From Actinomycetota bacterium (lineage in GTDB: Bacteria; Actinomycetota; UBA4738), in assembly GCA_005885025.1 (NCBI GenBank), contig VAYC01000072.1, positions 1-15,915 of the forward strand: DNA of 15,915 bases, in the 5' to 3' direction. Position numbers and translations under genes: made by a program. The notes under the pieces were generated by a model. It had not been told where the DNA came from. It saw only the letters and a list, made by a program, of their open reading frames with translations, and ran no database searches. Shown piece after piece: positions 6,127 to 15,257 of the stretch. Each line of letters opens with the position of its first letter. Position 1 is the first letter of the stretch.

Positions 6127-6888
6127 ATGCTCGGACGGATTCTCGATACCTTCTTCCCCCCGGCATGCGTGGGCTGCGGACGAGGGGCATGGCCGTTCTG
6201 CCACACCTGTTGGAGGCACATCGCCCTGCTGATTCCTCCGGGGTGCCGTTCGTGCGGCCGGCCGCTTGAGCATTCGGTCGATCGTTGCTCGGACTGCCCG
6301 CCACCACCAGTGACGTGGTCGCGGGCCGCCTTCCTGTACGAGGGGCCGGTTCGGACCGCGCTCATGCGACTCAAGTTCGCCGGCCTTCGTACCACTGCGG
6401 CTGCGTTCGCTCCGTGGATGGTGTGGGCCCTGGCCCGGTCGCCGCCGACCGAATCGGATCCCGAAACGCGCGCCATCACCTGGGTGCCGCTCGGCGCTGG
6501 CCGGCGTCGAGCGCGTGGCTACGACCAGGCCGAGGCCCTGGCTCGGGCCGTGGCAAGGACGATGGGAGGGTCGGCCAGGAGGCTGCTGGACCGCGTCGTC
6601 GAAACGCCTCCCCAGGCGCGGCGGTCGGGCCCTGCGCGCCGGCAGGCGCTTCTTGGCGCGTTCATGGCCACCGGCCTCGTCGCTCCAAGGGTCCTGCTCA
6701 TCGACGACGTCCTGACGAGCGGGGCCACGGTCGCGGCCTGTGCGCTCGCCCTTCGCCGGGCCGGAGCCCGCGAGGTGGGCGTGCTTGCGGCAGCGCGCTC
6801 GCTCGGAAGCCCCGTTCCGGCCCGTTGTTATAATCCGCCGATGTCCCAGCCTGGGTCTGTGGTTGCCCGGGAGAGATCCTCTCGGTAG
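6127..6888 (+). CDS. comF: ComF family amidophosphoribosyltransferase-like protein
   Basis: A 253-residue protein with the two-part ComF plan. The first 60 residues hold four CxxC-like pairs (C14/C17, C25/C28, C40/C43, C54/C57), a double zinc ribbon. A phosphoribosyltransferase domain follows, with the family motif RGYDQAEALA (130-139) and the PRPP loop LLIDDVLTSGAT (190-201). ComF proteins act in the cytoplasm and are needed for DNA uptake in transformable bacteria, where they work with DNA-processing proteins; many species keep the gene without known competence. Location next to hpf is widespread. The last 15 or so residues (after the internal ATG at 6841) look like unstructured tail. The DNA encoding them also forms the promoter start and 5' strand of the RNA described next, so coding and RNA constraints overlap here. 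Confidence 0.9.
   Translation: MLGRILDTFFPPACVGCGRGAWPFCHTCWRHIALLIPPGCRSCGRPLEHSVDRCSDCPPPPVTWSRAAFLYEGPVRTALMRLKFAGLRTTAAAFAPWMVWALARSPPTESDPETRAITWVPLGAGRRRARGYDQAEALARAVARTMGGSARRLLDRVVETPPQARRSGPARRQALLGAFMATGLVAPRVLLIDDVLTSGATVAACALALRRAGAREVGVLAAARSLGSPVPARCYNPPMSQPGSVVARERSSR
6829..6841 (+). promoter_or_regulatory. TATAAT -10 box inside comF, driving the RNA upstream of hpf
   Basis: A perfect TATAAT at 6829-6834 lies in the 3' part of comF. Transcription would begin near 6841, two bases before the first base of the 12-bp stem that closes the RNA. No good -35 hexamer is visible. The box is followed by C, as are three other strong -10 boxes in the window (596/597, 7443/7444, 8248/8249). 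Confidence 0.75.
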
Positions 6889-7077
6889 TCGATGCCAGTC
6901 GCAGGCGAAACGACCCACGTAAGGCGACCGTTGGTCGCTGAGCATGGTGCGGCTTAGACGTAAGCCCTGCCCCAGCCGGCGCAAGTCGGCTGGGAGAAGG
7001 CGCTAAGCCGTCGAGATGGCGGCGATCCCCTCGGCAGGCGAGTGTGGGGCCAAAGACCAGGTCAGCCAGGCTGGGGC
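6843..7077 (+). ncRNA. structured RNA between comF and hpf, candidate raiA-motif RNA
   Basis: The segment has no open frame of note but dense base pairing. The ends pair: 6845-6854 (CCCAGCCTGG) is the exact complement of 7066-7075 (CCAGGCTGGG), extended by U6844-G7076 and G6843-C7077. Perfect internal hairpins are GCGACC/GGTCGC (6924-6929/6933-6938), GGCTTA/TAAGCC (6951-6956/6961-6966) around GACG, and CCCAGCCG/CGGCTGGG (6971-6978/6987-6994). GAGAG/CTCTC near 6871-6883 forms another. A TATAAT box is placed to start transcription at the 5' end. The raiA motif is a known large structured RNA class of Firmicutes and Actinobacteria, located just upstream of hpf/raiA and often next to comF-type genes; its function is poorly defined. 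Assignment here rests on place, size and folding, because I cannot run a covariance search. Confidence 0.72.
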
Positions 7078-7121
7078 CTTCCCCTCAGAGCCGGACATCG
7101 GTTCGGGGTGGTGAGGTGAGC

Positions 7122-7454
7122 ATGGATCTCGTCCTCAAAGGCCGCGGGGTCAAGATCACCGATCAGATCCGCCGGATCACCGAGCACAAGATCGGAAAGC
7201 TCTCCCGGATCGATCCCAGGGTCACCAGGGTCGAGGTGGAGGTCACGAAGGAAGCGAACCCTCGGATCGACGGAGGACACCGCGTTGAGGTGGCGTGCAC
7301 CACTCCTCGCCGAGTCTTCCGGGCCGAAGCGGCCGGGGAGGACGTTGCCTCGGCGCTCGACCAGGTGATCCGGCGCCTGGAGCGGCAGATCACCAGCTAC
7401 CGAGGCAAACTTCGGGACCGGCGACAGGGCCATGGTCTAGAATCCCTCTCCTAG
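7122..7454 (+). CDS. hpf: ribosome hibernation-promoting factor, short form (HPF/RaiA/YfiA)
   Basis: A 110-residue protein of the S30AE family. It opens with MDLVLKGRGVKITDQIRRI and has the expected beta-alpha-beta-beta-beta-alpha layout, a basic second helix (about 85-95), and a short basic tail. These factors bind the small ribosomal subunit at the decoding region and silence translation in stress or stationary phase. The C-terminal dimerisation domain of long HPF, usual in actinobacteria, is absent; the protein ends with a stop and nothing resembling that domain follows in any frame. The ATG is preceded by GAGGTGAG at a workable distance; an upstream ATG at 7044 in the same frame would lie within the structured RNA and is not favoured. 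It starts 45 bases after the RNA ends and probably shares its promoter. Confidence 0.9.
   Translation: MDLVLKGRGVKITDQIRRITEHKIGKLSRIDPRVTRVEVEVTKEANPRIDGGHRVEVACTTPRRVFRAEAAGEDVASALDQVIRRLERQITSYRGKLRDRRQGHGLESLS
7438..7443 (+). promoter_or_regulatory. TAGAAT -10 box within the end of hpf, for the response regulator
   Basis: TAGAAT overlaps the last codons of hpf and is followed by C, like the other strong -10 boxes here. Transcription would start near 7450, giving a leader of about 60 bases before the GTG at 7510. No good -35 box was found. Confidence 0.5.
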
Positions 7455-7509
7455 TCCGGACGGGGCACGCAATCGTGAGTGGCCCGCGAGGCGACCGTGG
7501 GGGGTTCGG

Positions 7510-8206
7510 GTGCGAAACGACGGTCCCAAGAACGGCGGCGAGAGGCTCAAGGTCCTGGTCGTCGACGACCATGCCTTGTTCCGAAGAGGCCTCCAGATGG
7601 TGCTGAAGTCTGAGGATGACATCGAGGTGGTGGGCGAGGCCGCCGACGGCAACGAGGCGGTGGAGAAGGCCCAGGAGTCGATGCCCGACGTCATCCTGAT
7701 GGACGTCCGACGTCCGCATGCCCCACCGGTCCGGCATCGAAGCCACCCAGCAGATCAAGGACCTGCTCCCACACGTCAAGATCCTCATGTTGACCATCTC
7801 GGACGAAGAGGCCGACCTGTACGAAGCCATCAAGGCCGGAGCCTCCGGATATCTCCTGAAAGAGATCTCCATCGACGAGGTGGCCGACGCCATCCGCTCG
7901 GTCTTTGCCGGCCAGTCGCGGCTCTCGCCCTCGATGGCCGCCAAGCTCCTCCAGGAGTTCGCGGCGATGTCCAAGCGGGCGGCCGAAGCCCGGCAACTCC
8001 CCGCCCCTCGCCTCACGGACCGGGAGATGGAGGTGCTCCGCCTGGTGGCCCAGGGGCTCAACAACCGGGACATCGCCAAGGAGCTATTCATCTCCGAGAA
8101 CACGGTGAAGAACCACATCCGCAACATCCTGGAGAAGCTCCACCTCCATTCCCGCATGGAGGCGGTCGTCTACGCGGTGCGGGAAAAGCTGCTGGAGATC
8201 AAGTAA
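7510..8206 (+). pseudogene. NarL/FixJ-type response regulator with a 7-bp duplication frameshift
   Basis: Two frames together encode one regulator. The first frame starts at a GTG with a G-rich ribosome site and holds the first half of the receiver domain: acidic pair Asp19/Asp20 and phosphoacceptor Asp65 in VILMDVR. It then reads into unrelated sequence to a stop at 8245-8247. The second frame, from 7718, continues MPHRSGIEATQ, carries the receiver's later switch residues (LMLTISDEE and the lysine of LLKE), and ends with a LuxR-type helix-turn-helix (LTDREMEVLRLVAQGL ... ISENTVKNHI). Removing one copy of GACGTCC restores a continuous 229-residue protein of normal length. As written, only chimeric or truncated products can form. 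It may be a true pseudogene, a variant in the sampled population, or an assembly error. No partner histidine kinase is in the window. Confidence 0.88.
7702..7715 (+). repeat. tandem duplication of GACGTCC
   Basis: Two exact 7-base copies lie end to end (7702-7708 and 7709-7715). The first copy begins with the codon for the phosphoacceptor aspartate. Seven bases shift the frame by +1. Related regulators read D-V-R-M-P at this place, which is what remains when one copy is deleted. Confidence 0.95.
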
Positions 8207-8218
8207 CCGCGCTGCTCA

Positions 8219-8237
8219 GGCCGTCTTCCGGACGGCC
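8219..8237. terminator. hairpin between the response regulator and secA
   Basis: A perfect 7-bp stem, GGCCGTC with GACGGCC, encloses the loop TTCCG. It lies 12 bases after the TAA of the regulator's second frame and just before the secA -10 box. There is no T tract, so it may act as a Rho-type pause or weak terminator; in the broken frame it falls inside the chimeric reading frame. Confidence 0.5.
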
Positions 8238-8242
8238 GACCC

Positions 8243-8284
8243 TATAATCGGATTCCGAACCACCCCCGCGGAAGCCTCGAGGAG
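8243..8284 (+). promoter_or_regulatory. secA promoter (TATAAT) and ribosome-binding site
   Basis: A consensus TATAAT at 8243-8248 gives a start near 8255 and a leader of about 36 bases. The Shine-Dalgarno sequence GAGGAG (8279-8284) stands six bases before a TTG codon and decides that start, because no ATG lies nearby in frame. No clear -35 box is visible. Confidence 0.7.
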
Positions 8285-8290
8285 TCCCGT

Positions 8291-10987
<2,697 letters not shown>

Positions 10988-11005
10988 AGGCCCGCCGGAC
11001 CCGAC

Positions 11006-12131
11006 ATGAGCGAGAACACCGACCGCATCGAGGATCTCTCCCGCAGGGTGAAGAGCGCAAAGGAGTACCTTTGACGTCGACCGCAAGCGCGAGCGTGCCG
11101 GGGAGCTCCAACGCCAGCTCATGGAGCCGGGGGTGTGGAACGACCCCTCCCAGGGGCAGCGCCTGACCACGCAGCTGGCGCGGCTGAACGACGATCTCGG
11201 GCGCCACGACCGGCTGGTCAAGCGACTCGAGGACATTCGTCTCACGGACGAACTGCTCTCCTCCGAGAGCGACCCCGAGCTCTCACGCGAGCTCGGCCAG
11301 AAGGTCTCCGCCCTCGAATCCGAGCTGGACCGCGTGGAGCTGGCGAACCTCCTCTCCGGCGAGTACGACGAGGGCGATGCGGTGGCCAGTCTCCATGCAG
11401 GCGCGGGGGGCATCGACTCCCAGGACTGGGCGGAGATGCTCCTTCGCATGTACCTGAGGTGGGCCGAGCGGGAACGGCTCGAGGCAGAGCTCGACGAGGT
11501 CCTCCCGGGCGAGGAGGCCGGGATCAAGAGCGCCACCTTTACCGTGAAGGGGCCTCATGCGTACGGACTGCTTGCTGCAGAGCGGGGCGTCCACCGGCTC
11601 GTGCGGTTGTCGCCGTTCGACCAGGCGCATCGACGGCATACGAGCTTCGCCTCGCTCGACGTCATTCCACTCTTGCCCGAGGAAGTCGCCGACGTCGAGA
11701 TCGACCCGAAGGACCTTCGGATCGACACCTACCGCTCATCGAGCGCAGGCGGCCAGCACGTCAACGTCACGGACTCGGCCGTGCGGATCACCCACCTTCC
11801 CACCGGGATCACCGCGGCCTGCCAGAACGAGCGGTCCCAGATGCAGAACCGGGCGGTGGCGATGCAGATCCTCAAGGCCAGGCTGGCAGAGCGGGCCCGA
11901 CGGGAACGCGAGCAGAGGATCGAGAACTTGCGAGGGGAGCGCCGCGACATCGAGTTCGGCTCCCAGATCCGATCCTATGTCCTGCATCCCTATCGATTGG
12001 TCAAAGACCACCGCACGGGCCTTGAGACCGGAAACGTCGACCAGGTGCTCGACGGGGAGATCGAATCCTTCATCGAAGCGGAGCTGCGCCGGCGAGCGAC
12101 CGAGCGGAGCGGTGCGAAGACGTCTTCCTAG
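11006..12131 (+). CDS. prfB: peptide chain release factor 2, made by programmed +1 frameshift
   Basis: The gene is read as 11006-11071 joined to 11073-12131, giving 374 residues, normal for RF2. The first 22 codons end in CTT followed by an in-frame TGA; slipping forward one base continues as LDVDRKRER. RF2 recognises UGA and UAA stops and triggers release of the finished chain. The stop-codon recognition tripeptide SPF is at 202-204 and the catalytic GGQ at 248-250, in the same places as in E. coli RF2. Around GGQ the sequence is SSSAGGQHVNVTD, slightly divergent from the usual SGAGGQHVNKTD. A plain reading would annotate only the 336-residue frame from the internal ATG at 11121 and lose the N-terminus. 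The stop TAG interlocks with that of the opposing gene. Confidence 0.97.
11060..11075 (+). promoter_or_regulatory. RF2 autoregulatory frameshift site
   Basis: The site reads AAGGAG TAC CTT TGA C. The slippery CTT (11069-11071) precedes the TGA stop (11072-11074), which is followed by C, a poor termination context. A Shine-Dalgarno-like AAGGAG lies three bases before CTT, the spacing that promotes +1 slippage in bacterial RF2 genes. When RF2 is scarce the ribosome stalls at TGA and shifts, making more RF2. Confidence 0.95.
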
Positions 12132-13456
12132 CTGCCGGCCACCCTCAGAGCGGGGCGCACGGGAACGGCTGCCTCGGCCGGCTTGACGGCCTTGAAGATC
12201 ATCTCCGACCCCCCCACGTACTGGACGTCGAGGACGACGAGCCCGAGCCGCTCGATCTCGTGCCTGAGCTCGAGGCGGGTGTAGGGGTTGATGTGCTCGG
12301 TGGCATAGCCTTGCGGGAACACCTTCTTGTACATCCCCTCCAGCGTCCGCCACGTCCATCGGCCGTAGTCCGGCGTCCCGAGGACGAGCCTGCCGCCGGG
12401 CGCCAGTACCCGAACCATGTCCGTCAATTCGATCTGGTCCCGGGGGATGTGCTCGATCACTTCGGAGCAGATCACCGTGTCGAAAGCCTCGTCCGCGAAC
12501 GGCAACTCCGACAAGGAGCCCTGGACGAGCTGGCGGCCGGGAGCCCGGAGCCACCGCAGCTTCCTGATCTGCATGTCGAGACCGACCGCCTGGGGAAGGG
12601 TTTGCACGATCCGGCTCGACCCACATCCGATGTCGAGGATCCGGGTGGCCCCGTCGACCATGCCCCGGATGACGCGGAACCTGGCTCGTTGCCAGTACCG
12701 CTGCAGCGGGATCCACGAGTCGAAGGCCCGGTTGTCGTAATCGGCGGCCTTCACCGAATTGCGCAGGGCGATCAGCCTGCCGAGCGTCTTGACGTATCCG
12801 GCGGAGAGTTCGGCCAGACGTCCTCCCGTCCACCCCCGAAGCTGTCGATAGAACAGCGGGACCTCGAGGATCTTCCAGCCCTGGCTGAACGCCTTCACCA
12901 GGACCTCCTGGAGGGCGTCGAGTCCCTCGGCGCTCACGGAGCCCACATCGTCGAGCACTCGGCGGCGGTACATGCGGAATCCGCTCGATAGGTCTCGGTG
13001 GGGAAGAGCCAGCGTCGTCCGGTACAGACGGTTCAGGGTGCGGCTCAGGATCCTTCGCGACAGCGGCATGTCGACCACGGCGCCGGCCACGTATCGGGAA
13101 GCGATCAGCACGTCCGCCTCTCGCCGGCGGAGCCACAGCGTCCGGACGAACTCGGGGTTGTGAGAGAAATCGGCGTCCATGGTGATGACCCACTTGCCGC
13201 GAGAGGCAGCGAGTCCGGCGTTGAACGCGGCCCCGTACCCGGGTGGGTCGAACGGGACCACGGTGGCCCCGGCCCGCTGCGCGACCTGGGTGGCTGAGTC
13301 GCCGCGGGGCAGCACGACCAGCACTTCGGTGGCCCCCTTCACCGTCGCCCCGAGGACCGTAAAGAGGCGGGGCAGCAGCTTTCCGAGGCTGTGTTCACCG
13401 TTCCACACGGGGACGATCACCGACAGCTCGGGGCGGTTCGAAGTTGGGTCCGGCAC
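12128..13456 (-). CDS. family 2 glycosyltransferase fused to a SAM methyltransferase
   Basis: A 442-residue two-domain protein. Residues 11-235 form a GT-A glycosyltransferase of the polyprenyl-phosphate sugar synthase type: SVIVPVWNG at the start of the fold, the metal-binding D94-A-D96 in ITMDADFSHNP, and IASRYVAG (118-125). Residues 260-425 form a class I methyltransferase with LDIGCGSSR (274-282), then DTVICSEVIEHIPRD and LAPGGRLVLGTPDYG. No membrane segment is obvious. Likely it transfers a sugar from a nucleotide donor to a lipid phosphate and methylates a related molecule, but substrates are unknown. The GTG start follows AAGGAG at five bases; an open frame to 13675 lacks family resemblance. 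It stands alone on the minus strand, convergent with prfB with interlocking stops, and divergent from ftsE. Confidence 0.9.
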   Translation of the reverse strand: MPDPTSNRPELSVIVPVWNGEHSLGKLLPRLFTVLGATVKGATEVLVVLPRGDSATQVAQRAGATVVPFDPPGYGAAFNAGLAASRGKWVITMDADFSHNPEFVRTLWLRRREADVLIASRYVAGAVVDMPLSRRILSRTLNRLYRTTLALPHRDLSSGFRMYRRRVLDDVGSVSAEGLDALQEVLVKAFSQGWKILEVPLFYRQLRGWTGGRLAELSAGYVKTLGRLIALRNSVKAADYDNRAFDSWIPLQRYWQRARFRVIRGMVDGATRILDIGCGSSRIVQTLPQAVGLDMQIRKLRWLRAPGRQLVQGSLSELPFADEAFDTVICSEVIEHIPRDQIELTDMVRVLAPGGRLVLGTPDYGRWTWRTLEGMYKKVFPQGYATEHINPYTRLELRHEIERLGLVVLDVQYVGGSEMIFKAVKPAEAAVPVRPALRVAGS

Positions 13457-13476
13457 GATGTCTCCTTCGAGGGACG

Positions 13477-13482
13477 AGTCTA
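13477..13482 (-). promoter_or_regulatory. possible -10 box of the glycosyltransferase gene
   Basis: Read on the minus strand this is TAGACT, about 20 bases before the GTG at 13456. It would give a leader of 10-15 bases containing the AAGGAG ribosome site. No -35 box is evident. Support is limited to position and sequence pattern. Confidence 0.35.
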
Positions 13483-13633
13483 GACGGCGACCCCTTAGCC
13501 GTTCCCATTCTGACGGAGAGCAACCCAACCGGCCAGACGAGGGCGTCCGGCGACAGCACGAAACCGCGACATCTCCGCAGGCCCGAGCTCGATCGGGAGG
13601 AGCAGCTTCGTTCCCTGAGGCCTTTCCCTTTGC

Positions 13634-13639
13634 TAACAT
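13634..13639 (+). promoter_or_regulatory. possible -10 box of the ftsEX operon
   Basis: TAACAT lies in a locally T-rich stretch (CCTTTCCCTTTGCTAACATC) within an otherwise GC-rich divergent gap. A start near 13646 would leave a leader of about 57 bases before the ftsE ATG. That ATG has no strong Shine-Dalgarno sequence (only CGAAG nearby). The rest of the 246-base gap (13457-13702) shows no further gene. Confidence 0.45.
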
Positions 13640-13702
13640 CCGGGGACCGCTCAGCGAGGGGATCGCTTCAGCCATGGCCGATTCGCGTCGAAGTCTCGAA
13701 CC

Positions 13703-14389
13703 ATGATCAGCCTCAATCGCGTCTCCAAGGTCTACAAGGAGACGGTGACCGCGCTGGACGACGTGTCCCTGGAGATCTCCAAGGGCGAGTTCGTGTTCGT
13801 AGTAGGTCCGTCGGGCTCCGGCAAGTCAACGCTGATCCGGCTGCTCCTCAAGGAGGACGAACCCTCGGCCGGTGACATCTACGTGGCCGGTAAGCACATC
13901 GGGAAGCTCTCACCGTGGAAGGTTCCGTACCTCCGGCGCAACCTGGGGACCGTCTTCCAGGACTTCAAACTGCTCCCTGACAAGACCGTGTTCGACAACG
14001 TCGCCTTTGCGCTGGAGGTGATCGGAAAACCGCGCCACGTCACCCAGCAGCGCGTGCCGGAGATCCTGAACCTGGTCGGGCTGGGGGAGAAACTGAACAA
14101 CTATCCCGACGAGCTCTCCGGTGGCGAGCAACAGCGCGTCTCGATCGCCCGGGCCTTCGTCAACCGGCCCCTGATCCTCTTGGCAGACGAGCCGACCGGA
14201 AACCTTGACCCCGCCACCTCGGTGGACATCATGAAGCTGCTCGACCGGATCAACCGGACCGGTACGACCGTGCTCATGGCAACCCACGACAACGCCATCG
14301 TCGACGCCATGCGTCGCCGCGTGGTCGAGCTCGATTCGGGCAAGGTGGTCCGCGACCAGGCCCGGGGGGTGTACGGATATGGCGCTTAG
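13703..14389 (+). CDS. ftsE: cell division ATP-binding protein FtsE
   Basis: A 228-residue ABC ATPase that pairs with FtsX at the division site, where the complex switches on peptidoglycan hydrolases across the membrane rather than moving a solute. Complete motif set: Walker A GPSGSGKST (35-43), Q-loop glutamine at about 86 (VFQDFKLLPD), ABC signature LSGGEQQR (138-145), Walker B ILLADEP (158-164) and switch histidine 195. The family-typical start MISLNRVSKVY supports the chosen ATG. Its last codons overlap ftsX by 11 bases, so the two are translationally coupled. The divergent gap upstream carries a possible promoter. Confidence 0.97.
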   Translation: MISLNRVSKVYKETVTALDDVSLEISKGEFVFVVGPSGSGKSTLIRLLLKEDEPSAGDIYVAGKHIGKLSPWKVPYLRRNLGTVFQDFKLLPDKTVFDNVAFALEVIGKPRHVTQQRVPEILNLVGLGEKLNNYPDELSGGEQQRVSIARAFVNRPLILLADEPTGNLDPATSVDIMKLLDRINRTGTTVLMATHDNAIVDAMRRRVVELDSGKVVRDQARGVYGYGA

Positions 14390-15257
14390 GGTCCGGTACT
14401 TCTTCAACGAGACGCTCCAGGGGCTCCGGCGCAACGGCCTGGTGGCATTCGCCGCCATCTCCACCGCCTTCATCGCCCTCTTCCTGGTGGGGGGAGCGCT
14501 CCTGGTGAGCCGAGAGGTCAGCCTGCTGATCGACTTCACCACCAGGGACGTCGAGGTCTCCGTCTTCCTCCAGAAGGGCATCAGTCCCACTCAGCAGGCC
14601 CAGATCGGCGACCTCTTGGCGCACATGCCGGAGGTCGCCTCGGTCCACTACGAATCGCAGCAGGAGGCCTACCAGCGCTTCATCAAGATCTTCCAGAACC
14701 AAGAGGCCCTGGTCCAAAACATCACGCCGGATGCCTTGCCGGCGTCCTTCCGCGTGAAGCTCAAGGACCCTCAGCAGTTCAGTGTGGTTGCGCAGCGCCT
14801 GGTGGGGCAGCCGGGGATCGACAAGATCGTGGACCAGCGCCAGATCCTGAAGCGGCTGTTCGCGGTGATCCGCGTGTTCCGCATCGGCGTGTTGGCGGTG
14901 GCCGTCGTCATGCTCGTGTCGGCGGCGGCGCTGATCGGCAACACCGTACGCCTGGCCGTGTTCAACCGACGCAAGGAGATCGGGATCATGCGGCTGGTCG
15001 GCGCCACGAACTGGCACATCCGGCTGCCCTTCCTGATCGAAGGCGTGATCGAAGGACTCCTGGGGGCGTCGGCGGCCGTCCTCGGGTTGTTCATCATGAA
15101 GGTCGCCTTCATCGACAGCCTGAGGGGAAAGGTCGGCTTCCTCCCGCTGGTGGGCACGCCGGACGTCATGTTCGCCGTGCAGTGGGTGATCCCGCTGGGG
15201 GCCGCCGTCGCTGCTGTGGCGAGCCTGTTCGCCATGCGGCGCTTCCTCGAGGTCTAG
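14379..15257 (+). CDS. ftsX: cell division protein FtsX
   Basis: A 292-residue membrane partner of FtsE. Four transmembrane helices are visible at about 21-43, 167-190, 216-241 and 264-286, with the extracellular domain (about 45-160) between the first two. That domain binds and activates a murein hydrolase or its adaptor. The hallmark RRKEIGIMRLVGAT (197-210) before the third helix marks the coupling region that contacts the ATPase. Length and topology are normal. In many actinobacteria a peptidoglycan hydrolase gene follows ftsX; here smpB follows directly, with its start codon abutting the ftsX stop, so the hydrolase must be encoded elsewhere. Confidence 0.96.
   Translation: MALRVRYFFNETLQGLRRNGLVAFAAISTAFIALFLVGGALLVSREVSLLIDFTTRDVEVSVFLQKGISPTQQAQIGDLLAHMPEVASVHYESQQEAYQRFIKIFQNQEALVQNITPDALPASFRVKLKDPQQFSVVAQRLVGQPGIDKIVDQRQILKRLFAVIRVFRIGVLAVAVVMLVSAAALIGNTVRLAVFNRRKEIGIMRLVGATNWHIRLPFLIEGVIEGLLGASAAVLGLFIMKVAFIDSLRGKVGFLPLVGTPDVMFAVQWVIPLGAAVAAVASLFAMRRFLEV

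Noticed and set aside
5323..6984. Minus-strand open frame of 553 residues opposite the unknown gene and comF
   Set aside because: Arginine-rich, motif-free translation that crosses the structured RNA and comF; both plus-strand features have better support.
7510..8247. Programmed frameshifting as explanation for the split response regulator
   Set aside because: There is no slippery run or stimulatory signal, and the exact 7-base direct repeat explains the shift more simply.
13457..13675. N-terminal extension of the glycosyltransferase to an ATG at 13675
   Set aside because: The extra 73 residues look like translated non-coding DNA, would span the likely promoters, and the GTG at 13456 has a good AAGGAG site directly before the family-typical start.
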